A stretch of 64,000 bases of DNA from Prorocentrum cordatum (Eukaryota; Sar; Dinophyceae; Prorocentrales; Prorocentraceae). The stretch is taken from contig CAUYUJ010017845.1 in the NCBI GenBank assembly GCA_963575745.1, positions 62,001 to 126,000 on the forward strand. The letters are read 5' to 3'. The notes under the pieces were generated by a model. That model was not told the origin of the DNA. It saw only the letters and a list, made by a program, of their open reading frames with translations, and searched no databases. How positions within the stretch are numbered: position 1 is the first letter of the stretch; each line of letters begins with the position of its first letter. The position numbers and the translations under genes were made by a program. Shown here in pieces: positions 29,491 through 36,960 of this stretch.

Positions 29491-31165
29491 GAGGGATGTG
29501 GGAGAGGCTCACGAACCACGCCGTCACAGGGGTGGTCTCCTATCTCACGAGGTGCCCGCAGGTGCCATCTTGTCCCGCCTGTCCCGTGTGCTCGTTGGCG
29601 TGCGGGTCGCCAGCTCCTTGCCCAGGGTGCTCGCTGCAGTGCCCAGCGATCCCGCCGTGCGCGGAGGTCGCCCCGGCGGTGTGCCCCTCGCCGCCGCCCT
29701 GCCCGACGCCGGCGTGCCCGGCGTGTGGGGCCTGCCCCGCGCCAGAGGCCGCGCCCGCGCCCTCGGGGCCGGAGGCGGCGGCGCCTTCGGCGGCGGCCGA
29801 GCTGGCGAGCGACGTCGCCATCGACCTGCGCTCCCTGGCCGCGGGCCTGGTGGGCGGCGCGCTGGGTTTCGTGCTCGCCGCCGCGTGCGTCGGCTGTGTC
29901 GTGGTGCGGAGGGACGCTCGCCCGCGTGTTCGGCATCCTGCTGGCTGCATCAGTGATGGCGGCGGTGGCGACGAGTCGCTGGGTGTACGTCTTCTACGCA
30001 GGCGAGGTGGTGTGGCACCAGCACTTGAATCAGGGGCGGGTGGCATTGTCCGAGGCTGACCACGTCATCTACACGGCGGACGGCGATCTCTACATCGTCG
30101 CGTTGGCCAACAATGCTGATGTGCAGGCGGCGCGGCTCGGTGCCTTCAACCCGCCGCCTCCAGGGATCGCGGGCAACCAGGTGCATGGGTTCAGAGCCGA
30201 GCCGACGGATGCGGAGCTGGCCCAGCTCACCTTGGAGGCGGAGCAGATCGCCACCGCGGAGTGCCGCACCAGAGCTGCCGCCATCGGCAACCTCGGCCTG
30301 CTCACCAACCTGCCGCCACTGGTCGCGCCTGGAGGAGGAGGAGGAGGAGGGGTGGCCCCCATCGCGCCCGCGGGCCCTGCGCTGGGCTTGCTGCGCGGCG
30401 TTGCCGCGCTCCCCGCTGGTGCGCCTGGAGGTGACCCCGCTGGGGTGTGGAGGGCGGCCGCCTGCGAGGGCGGATATCGGATTGGCGATGAGGTGCCCGG
30501 GCACATGCCCACGGCAGCTCGAGTCCAGGATCGGGACATTCATGTGCTGCCAGACGGCCAGGGCCTGTTCGTGGAGCTGGTGCCGCCAGCCGCCCTCGAG
30601 ACCTTCTTGCGGAAGGCGGTGGATGCGGATGCCAGGATCTTGCCCATTGTTCGAGATGCGCAGGGTCGCCGCGACGTCCCGTGGCACAAGATGGTAGAGA
30701 TGACCCGCCAGGAGGACTTCGGCTCGGACTGGACGCTGCCGGGCCCGAGGACGGCGGCGCGTTGCATGAGCTACCTGCAGCGGGAGGGCCTCGGCATAGA
30801 GGGCCATCACGAGCACTTCAGGCAGATCTGCAGACTCGCCGCCACGGATTGGGGAGTTCAGGAACACTACCAGCTGTGCCAGCATATCAAGGCGGCAACC
30901 TGCCAGGATGAAGTTTAGGAGGCTCCAGACCATCGAGTTCGCCCACTGGGACAAGGCCAAAGACGCCGAGAGCAAAGGCGTTGGTGGCAAGATGAGTCTG
31001 GAGGAGCAGGCCGCCTTTTCTGGGGTCTCACGCTCGACTTCGTCGGTGGTGGTATCTCCAGAGTTGATCGAGCATGTCCGCGGCGACGTTGAGAAGGAAG
31101 CGAAGCTACACAAGAGTCTGCGCCTGGCCCGCGGGGAGCGGGAGTCCAGGCGCAAAAATGGCTGA
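29491..31165 (+). pseudogene. ORF1 (gag-like) of the tyrosine-recombinase element
   Basis: Three frames in sequence. 29496 to about 29935: a Cys/Pro-rich N-terminus (repeated CPxCP) and a hydrophobic helix LVGGALGFVLAAACVGCVVV. About 29940-30918: WVYVFYAGEVVWHQHLN, a Gly-rich hinge, then EGGYRIGDEVPGHMP, a segment with HVLPDG, LPGPRTAARCMSYLQREGLG and GHHEHFRQICRLA. 30908-31165: MKFRRLQTIEFAHWDKAK and a charged tail. At least two frameshifts break it. The role is inferred from its place before RT; no nucleic-acid-binding zinc knuckle is seen. A single membrane-type helix is odd for a gag protein. Confidence 0.6.
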
Positions 31166-34100
31166 GCATCAGAGCCGTGCTGGCTTCGGAGGGGGGGCCA
31201 GCACGAGTACTACACCCCTCCACATGGGCGACCCGAGTGGGCCCTTCTTCCCTCAGGACGTCCACGACACTGGCAGGCGTCGGCCCCGGGGCATCTTGCC
31301 ACTGCCCTACCCCTCGTTCAGAGAGCCGCTGGATAAGGCTTCGGTCAAGGAGCTCGCCAGAGGTACGAGGCAAAGGATTGGGCGAAGGCTTGGTGTCTGC
31401 AACGATGTCTATGGATGCGTGGACGCCCTCAATTGGCTTCATGACCCGTCCCTCCGTTGTGGTCGTGACCGTTTTGCACGATACGTTGGGCCGCCACTCG
31501 CCCAGAGCCAGTGCTTGGCCCACATCTCGGAGTCGGTGCGCAACCTTGGTCCGCCGCCGTCGACTCTTTCTCCCGCAGAAGCGCTGGTGCAGAAGCGCGT
31601 GGCCGGGGGTGCCTACAGTGTCGAGCAGTCGCCCCTCGGGAGCTACGACCCCGCGCTCCTCTCCTTGCCTGACGTCAGCACCGCCCCTGTGCCGCTGGCC
31701 GACGTGCGGGGGGAGGGCGGGCAAGCCGAGGTCGAACAGTTCGTTCTGCAGAGCTTGTTGGATCCGAGCGAGGCCGAGGCCAGGCTGAGGCAGAGCTCTA
31801 TACCTGCTCCCTACTCTGACCCTCTTCTACGTGATCAGCGGAGCTGGTCCAGTTTTGTTCAGTTGCTGTATGAGCGGCACCTAGTCGACTTCAGCTTGGA
31901 GGACGGCGTTCGAGCCGAGATGTTCTTTGTGAAAAAAAAAGGAGGCCGCCTTCGCATGGTGGCGGACTGCCGCCGCTCCAACGAGGTGTTCACCGAGCCC
32001 CTGGGCGCGCGGCTCGCGACGGGCGACGCCTTCGGTATGCTGGAGATGGCGGCGGACGACTCTCTCCTGACAGTGGAGGGTGCCGACCTGAAGGGCGCCT
32101 TCTACCACCTTGAGCTCCCCGAGCAGCTCCGTCCGTGTTTCAGCCTGCGACCCGTGCGCGCTGGCGCCCTGGGCATCAAGGAGGTCGGCGGTGTCGCCGT
32201 CGGGGCCTCCACCAAGCTCTACCCGCGCCTCAGGGTCGCGCCCATGGGTTGGTCCTGGGCAATGTGGTGGTGTCAGTCGGTGATGGAGCGAGTGGCAGAA
32301 GCAGCAGGCTGCGGTGATGACGCACGACTTCGAGATGGCAGACCTGCTCCCTCTTTGGACCCATCGTGTCACCTTGAGTACGTCGACAACTTCGTGAGCA
32401 TTGGCTACGGCGCGGAGGCGGTTCGGTCCGCTGTGACTCGTGTCATGACGGAGCTCAAGCGCCGAGGTCTGGTGGTGACCAGGGGGGGGCACCTCGGTGA
32501 CAGCGAGGGCGAGTTTGCAGTGCTGGGTTGGTCCATCACTGCGGCTGGGCGTCTCTCGGCGTCTGCTTCGGGATTGTGGAGGGCGCGGCTAGCGGTGCGT
32601 GGTCTTCTGCGGCGTGGCCGGGCCAGTGGTCGCGATCTCGAGCGCGTGCTGGGCCACATCATCTTCGTCGCTCTCGCTCGGCGTGAGGGCTTGAGCATCT
32701 TCGAGGCGAGTTTCCGCTTTGTCCAGAAGTGCTGCCACCAGCAGGTGCCGCTCTGGTCTCAGGTCAGGCAGGAGCTCATGGCCTGGGATGGCGTTGCTCC
32801 TTTGCTATGGCGCGATCTCCGTGCTCAGTGGTCGCGCTCCGTCGGCTGCGTAGACGCCTCCCCTTGGGGGTTGGGCGCCTGCGAGGCTGATTGGGATGTC
32901 GGCGCTGTTCGGGAGGTTGGTCGTCATAGCGAGCGGTGGCGCTATGGCAGGGCTGAGCGCTTGCCTCCTCGTCGCCGGGCCCTTGCCGCTGAATGTGCCG
33001 CTGACGGGGTCGCAGCCTGTGACCTAGGGGTCGTAGCGGCCCAGCTCGATCCTGGCTGTCCGGCGGAGGACAGCCAGCCCGTCGGCCCGCCTGTGGAGCG
33101 CGACCTGCTCGCTTTCCCCGAGGTCTCGAGGAAATGCTTGGACAAGTCGTTGTGGCGTGCCACGGGACGTCGCAAGTGGGATCGCCGTGAGGGGATGCCT
33201 GTTCTCGAAGCTCGGGCGGCCCTGTACCATGTTCGGCATGCTTTACGGGCCGTTCGGAACCATGGGAAGAGGATGCTTCTCCTGAGAGATTATCTCGCGT
33301 CTGTCTCGGCTGCCTCTCGGACGCGGGCCCACAGCCACACCATGTTGGGGATCATGCGCCGCATTGGGGCTCTGTCTCTTGCGTCTGGGAGCTCCTTTTG
33401 TATTCGGTGGCTACCGTCCGAGTATAACGTCGCGGATGGCCCCTCTAGAGGCCGAGGAGAACCCAGTCTCCCTTCTGCTGTCATTCTAAAGGAGGTCCTC
33501 GGCAGGACCCCGAAGTACAAGGTCGGCCTGGACCCCAAAGAGCACGACCCTCCTCAGGGGCCCCATCAAGGTAGGCTACTTCGTGACCTAGGTGAGGAAG
33601 AAGGAGAGCCCCATGGGGAGCCCGATCAAGGACAGCACGGACCAGCACCACACGGTTTTCAAGGGTGGGGTCAGCACCAGCACACGCACGAGGAGGTGGG
33701 CGAGAAGGTGGTAGAGGAGGAGGAGCGCGGGCACGATGAGGACCTCGGAGTGGCCTCGCTGGAGGACGTCTTGGGTACTCATGGTCCGCTTCGCTCTGAG
33801 CCGCTGACTGGCCCAAGACCTCTACGTATTCTTCCATATGTTGTCGGCTCTCTGCCTCGTCGCCCTCGTCAGCACTCTTCCTGCCATGTCCGCGGGGCTG
33901 CTGCAGGGGGACGCCCGCGAGCGACCAGCCGCGGCCGCGAGCTCGCCGCCGGCGGGGGCTTCCCTGGTCCGTGGGGTGCGCAAGGCTGGCTTGCAGTCGC
34001 CGAAGCTGCCAGTGCCCCAGGCGTCGCCCGCGAGCCGCCAGGGCTCGAGCGGTGGTCCCACGCCGCAGCAGCGGGCTCGGCTGATTCAGCCGCCAGCGGG

Positions 34101-35651
34101 CATGCCAGTGCTCAACGCAGCATCCGTGCGCACGGCGTCGGGGCGTCAGGCTTACCTCTCGATGCTGGTGGGTTTCGACAACTGGACGAGACAGCATCGA
34201 CGGGCCACGCAGGAGCCTGCTCAGATGGACCGAGCGGTCCGCGACTACATCAGCCATCTCTTCGAGCTGGGGTATCACCAGACCTACGCCAACCGCGTGA
34301 TAGCGGCGGTGGCGTGGCGCGATCCGCGCTATGCCAGAACGGGCCAGTTCGAGCTGCCGCTGTCCAAGCAAGCCGCCAAGGGGTGGCGCGACCTGGCCCC
34401 AGCTCGCAGCCGAATGGCCCTTCCGTACGAGGTCGTCGCCATGGTGGTCAACTACGTGTCCCATCAGCGCGGCACCCCGGAGGCGCTCGCGATCTGGCTC
34501 CTCTTCGAGATCTACGGCCGCCCAGGCGAGATCCACGGGCTTCGCCTGCAGGATGCGGTGCCGCCGGCGCCTTCCGCGTCAGGGGCTCACCGCTACACCT
34601 CGGTGACGCTCCACGCGCAGGAGATAGGCGACGTCTCGAAGACGGGGGAGCTCGACGCGGCGATCCGTCTCGACCTCGAGCGCCAGGCAGGCCTGGCTGC
34701 GGGACTGCTGGCGATGGCCGCCGCGCGGCGCCGCGCGGGAGCGCCGCCCTGGGCGCCGCTGTTTGCAGTCGACCAGCGCAGTGTGGCCAACGCATGGCGC
34801 GGGGCTGTCACCGCCCTCGGCCTCCGGAAGCTGGGCGCCTGCCACGTCTACCAGCTCCGCCACTCAGGCCCAAGCCACGACTACGCAGCAGGGCTGCGCG
34901 ACCTGGAGCAGATCAGGCGGCGCGGGCGCTGGAAGAGCTGGAGCTCAGTCCGCAGGTGCGAAAAAGGAGGCCGCCTGACCGAGCAGCTGCACAAATTTGG
35001 AGGGCCGCAGCGAGAGCACGCGGAGGCCTGCGCGCGCTTGCTGAGCCGTGCGTCGCGTGGCCTGCCCTCAGCGTTGGTGCCAGTTTGCCCGACCCGCCAG
35101 TGATCTTAGAGTTGTTCTCTGGCTCAGCAGGATTCTCGAAGGCTGTCGCTCAGCTGGGCATGCCAGTTTTGATGTGGGACACGACTTTAGGCGAGAGATA
35201 CGATCTCGCCCGACCGTGTAATCGCTCGCTGCTTTTGTCATGGATCCGTGCTGGTCGAATCAGGGGTTGGCATGCGGGTGTACCTTGCAACGCGCTGACC
35301 AGGTGCCGCGATCATGGGGTCGGGGCGCCGCCTGTACGATCCGATCTCCACCTCTTTGGCCTCCCGAACCTCCCTCCTCATTTGCAAGCGATTGTCGATG
35401 TATCCAACATCCTCAACAGGTTTGTTGCCAATCTCGCTGGTGTTTCACTTTCGTTACGTGTGCCCTGGAGTATCGAGAACCCTAAGACTTCTCGGCTGTG
35501 GCTCTTCCCGCGCTACAAGCCCAAATGCGACGCCGCGCTGTGTCTTTCCACGTCACCTCTATGTGCCAGTGGGGTGCGGCTTGGAAAAAGGATACTGGCC
35601 TTCTCCTCGGGGACCTTGACCCGGGGCCGTTCCGTGAGTCGCGGTGCATAG
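31074..35651 (+). CDS. DIRS-type reverse transcriptase-RNase H; frame stays open into the methyltransferase
   Basis: A 1525-codon frame. Convincing protein covers about 31150-33500. RT: MFFVKKKGGRLRMVADCRRS, motif A ADLKGAFYHL (32083-32112), motif B MGWSWAMWW (about 32245) and motif C EYVDNFV (about 32376-32396) with Asn (32388-32390) where most RTs have a second Asp. RNase H-like: CVDASPWGLGACEAD (about 32850), LEARAALYH (about 33210) and WLPSEYNVADGPSRG (about 33408-33452). Between about 33840 and 35050 this frame is only the out-of-phase shadow of the recombinase gene, without a stop; at 35103 it becomes real protein again (methyltransferase). Confidence 0.8.
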   Translation: MSAATLRRKRSYTRVCAWPAGSGSPGAKMAEHQSRAGFGGGASTSTTPLHMGDPSGPFFPQDVHDTGRRRPRGILPLPYPSFREPLDKASVKELARGTRQRIGRRLGVCNDVYGCVDALNWLHDPSLRCGRDRFARYVGPPLAQSQCLAHISESVRNLGPPPSTLSPAEALVQKRVAGGAYSVEQSPLGSYDPALLSLPDVSTAPVPLADVRGEGGQAEVEQFVLQSLLDPSEAEARLRQSSIPAPYSDPLLRDQRSWSSFVQLLYERHLVDFSLEDGVRAEMFFVKKKGGRLRMVADCRRSNEVFTEPLGARLATGDAFGMLEMAADDSLLTVEGADLKGAFYHLELPEQLRPCFSLRPVRAGALGIKEVGGVAVGASTKLYPRLRVAPMGWSWAMWWCQSVMERVAEAAGCGDDARLRDGRPAPSLDPSCHLEYVDNFVSIGYGAEAVRSAVTRVMTELKRRGLVVTRGGHLGDSEGEFAVLGWSITAAGRLSASASGLWRARLAVRGLLRRGRASGRDLERVLGHIIFVALARREGLSIFEASFRFVQKCCHQQVPLWSQVRQELMAWDGVAPLLWRDLRAQWSRSVGCVDASPWGLGACEADWDVGAVREVGRHSERWRYGRAERLPPRRRALAAECAADGVAACDLGVVAAQLDPGCPAEDSQPVGPPVERDLLAFPEVSRKCLDKSLWRATGRRKWDRREGMPVLEARAALYHVRHALRAVRNHGKRMLLLRDYLASVSAASRTRAHSHTMLGIMRRIGALSLASGSSFCIRWLPSEYNVADGPSRGRGEPSLPSAVILKEVLGRTPKYKVGLDPKEHDPPQGPHQGRLLRDLGEEEGEPHGEPDQGQHGPAPHGFQGWGQHQHTHEEVGEKVVEEEERGHDEDLGVASLEDVLGTHGPLRSEPLTGPRPLRILPYVVGSLPRRPRQHSSCHVRGAAAGGRPRATSRGRELAAGGGFPGPWGAQGWLAVAEAASAPGVAREPPGLERWSHAAAAGSADSAASGHASAQRSIRAHGVGASGLPLDAGGFRQLDETASTGHAGACSDGPSGPRLHQPSLRAGVSPDLRQPRDSGGGVARSALCQNGPVRAAAVQASRQGVARPGPSSQPNGPSVRGRRHGGQLRVPSARHPGGARDLAPLRDLRPPRRDPRASPAGCGAAGAFRVRGSPLHLGDAPRAGDRRRLEDGGARRGDPSRPRAPGRPGCGTAGDGRRAAPRGSAALGAAVCSRPAQCGQRMARGCHRPRPPEAGRLPRLPAPPLRPKPRLRSRAARPGADQAARALEELELSPQVRKRRPPDRAAAQIWRAAARARGGLRALAEPCVAWPALSVGASLPDPPVILELFSGSAGFSKAVAQLGMPVLMWDTTLGERYDLARPCNRSLLLSWIRAGRIRGWHAGVPCNALTRCRDHGVGAPPVRSDLHLFGLPNLPPHLQAIVDVSNILNRFVANLAGVSLSLRVPWSIENPKTSRLWLFPRYKPKCDAALCLSTSPLCASGVRLGKRILAFSSGTLTRGRSVSRGA
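33838..35103 (+). CDS. Tyrosine recombinase, catalytic Tyr replaced by Cys
   Basis: A 421-codon frame overlapping the RT frame in another phase. The N-terminal ~80 residues are Ala/Pro-rich, then a SAM-like core-binding region (YLSMLVGFDNWTRQHRRA...). Catalytic part: Arg in YGRPGEIHGLRL (34519-34521), YQLRHSG (34849-34869, the HxxR box with Tyr in the first place and Arg 34858-34860) and RGRWKSW (about 34921-34941). The following SSVRRCEKGGRL stretch has Cys (TGC, 34957-34959) where the nucleophilic Tyr is expected. A TAC/TAT-to-TGC change is one base step. In the family this enzyme integrates the circular cDNA. Confidence 0.75.
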   Translation: MLSALCLVALVSTLPAMSAGLLQGDARERPAAAASSPPAGASLVRGVRKAGLQSPKLPVPQASPASRQGSSGGPTPQQRARLIQPPAGMPVLNAASVRTASGRQAYLSMLVGFDNWTRQHRRATQEPAQMDRAVRDYISHLFELGYHQTYANRVIAAVAWRDPRYARTGQFELPLSKQAAKGWRDLAPARSRMALPYEVVAMVVNYVSHQRGTPEALAIWLLFEIYGRPGEIHGLRLQDAVPPAPSASGAHRYTSVTLHAQEIGDVSKTGELDAAIRLDLERQAGLAAGLLAMAAARRRAGAPPWAPLFAVDQRSVANAWRGAVTALGLRKLGACHVYQLRHSGPSHDYAAGLRDLEQIRRRGRWKSWSSVRRCEKGGRLTEQLHKFGGPQREHAEACARLLSRASRGLPSALVPVCPTRQ

Positions 35652-35845
35652 GATCCAGGCGTGGCATTTGCTCTCCTACGGGTCGTGCTCACGAACAGCT
35701 GCAAGGTTTTTGGCCCTCAGGAGGTTTCAAGGCCAAGAGAGGGGCAGAGTGCCCTCGAACATGTTGCGTCGCCCTCGCTCGTCTCTTTCACAATGCCGAG
35801 GTCAGAGCTTCCGCAGAGGTCATACAGCGATCGTGTGGTTTGTGA
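35103..35845 (+). pseudogene. C5-cytosine-methyltransferase-like domain, frameshifted
   Basis: Motif I ILELFSGSAGFS (35103-35138), motif IV GVPCNALTR (about 35278-35304) with the nucleophile-position Cys, and motif VI SIENPKTSRLW (about 35471-35503). The frame of the RT ORF carries these. At about 35520 the protein continues in another frame (VSFHVTSMCQWGAAWKKD, then CSPTGRAHEQLQGFWPSGG, to 35845). This is a cytosine-type enzyme by motifs, not the adenine (Dam-like) enzyme usual in DIRS elements. The start overlaps the recombinase stop. One frameshift inactivates it. Confidence 0.65.
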
Positions 35846-35887
35846 GTCTCTTTTCTTCGGCGATGCCAGCTTGCTCTGCAAACTCGG

Positions 35888-36493
35888 GGTGTTATGTTCT
35901 GGGGTTGAGCTCTCACCCCAGGGCTTGAGCTTGCCTGTGCCTCGCGCGGCTGTCTCGACGGCTGGATTCCGCCCGTGCTCAGTCTCTTGCAGTTGCTGGC
36001 GAAACAAGAGCCCAAAGGAATTGTCGTGATCTCACGGGTTTCCGATGTATCTTGTGGGCCGCCGCCGTTCTGGTTGCTCAAGTCTTCCGCCTCCTCCTCT
36101 CCTCCACCGCTTTCTTTTCACTCAGGTGTTATGTTCTGGGGTTGAGCTCTCACCCCAGGACTTGAGCTTGCCTGTGCCTCGCGCGGCGGTCTCGACGGCT
36201 GGATTCCGCCCGTGCTCAGTCTCTTGCAGTTGTTGGCAGAAACAAGAGCCCAAAGGATTGTTGTGATCTCACGGGTTTCCGATGTATCTTGTGGGCCGCC
36301 GCCGTTCTGGTTGCTCAAGTCTTCCGCCTCCTCCTCTCCTCGACCGCTTTCTTTTCACTCAGGTGTTATGTTCTGGGGTTGAGCTCTCACCCCAGGACTT
36401 GAGCTTGCCTGTGCCTCGCGCGGCGGTTTCGACGGCTGGATTCCGCCCGTGCTCAGTCTCTTGCAGTTGCTGGCAGAAACAAGAGCCCAAAGG
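35888..36493 (+). repeat. Split direct repeats, 3' block B1-A2-B2-A3-B3
   Basis: B1 35888-36018, A2 36020-36086, spacer 36087-36124, B2 36125-36256, A3 36257-36323, spacer 36324-36361, B3 36362-36493. A2-spacer-B2 and A3-spacer-B3 are each exactly 237 bp, so a normal B1-A2-B2 end carries one extra A-B unit. B begins GGTGTTATGTTCTGGGG and ends GCCCAAAGGA. A small palindrome TGGGGTTGAGCTCTCACCCCA lies near the start of B; its arms TGGGGT/ACCCCA can pair. Confidence 0.9.
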
Positions 36494-36771
36494 ATGGCAA
36501 TGATGGTGATGGTGACTCGGGCGTAATTCGCGATGACGATGATGATTGCAATGGGTGGCGGGATGGGGATGGGGATGGGGATGGGGATGGATACGTACGT
36601 GATCAACGAATCAGAGTGATCGGGTGATTTTGATAACGAGGGAGTGAGTGATGAGTGCTTCTGGGCGAGTAAGTGTGTGAGACTGTGAGTGGGTGAGTGA
36701 GTGAGCAACTGACTGAGTGAGTGTGTAATTCATGATGTTGGTGCGGTTATGCTGATGCTGCTGCTGCTGAC

Positions 36772-36814
<43 letters not shown>

Positions 36815-36960
36815 GCGTCAGTGTAAGAGTGAGTGAGTGCCACAGAGAGGGGGTGAAGGTTTCCTGCGCGGGGGGGGGAGAGAAAGCAAGAAACCCATTT
36901 TGAATGTGGGGAGCAACCAAAAACCGCAAGACAATCAGCACTCCAGGCACCCGTTTTACA
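36494..36960. repeat. GAT/GGATGG microsatellites and spacer
   Basis: GATGGTGATGGTGA right flank of the tyrosine-recombinase element, GGGATGGGGATGGGG tract (36555-36592), GTGAGTGAGTG stretch (36680-36725) and a long (GAT)n tract (36765-36815). No gene is supported. Confidence 0.8.

Larger units (their letters stand above)
29424..36493 (+). mobile_element. Tyrosine-recombinase retrotransposon with split direct repeats
   Basis: The element starts with repeat A1 (29424-29490), carries a gag-like ORF, RT-RNase H, tyrosine recombinase and a C5-methyltransferase-like domain, and ends with B1-A2-B2-A3-B3 (35888-36493). A split direct repeat plus tyrosine recombinase defines the PAT/Ngaro type of the DIRS superfamily, which integrates as a circle through the recombinase instead of a DDE integrase. 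Both flanks are GATGGTGAT microsatellite, so the insertion site can be read directly. The copy is inactive: frameshifts in ORF1 and the methyltransferase, and a replaced catalytic Tyr. Confidence 0.85.
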
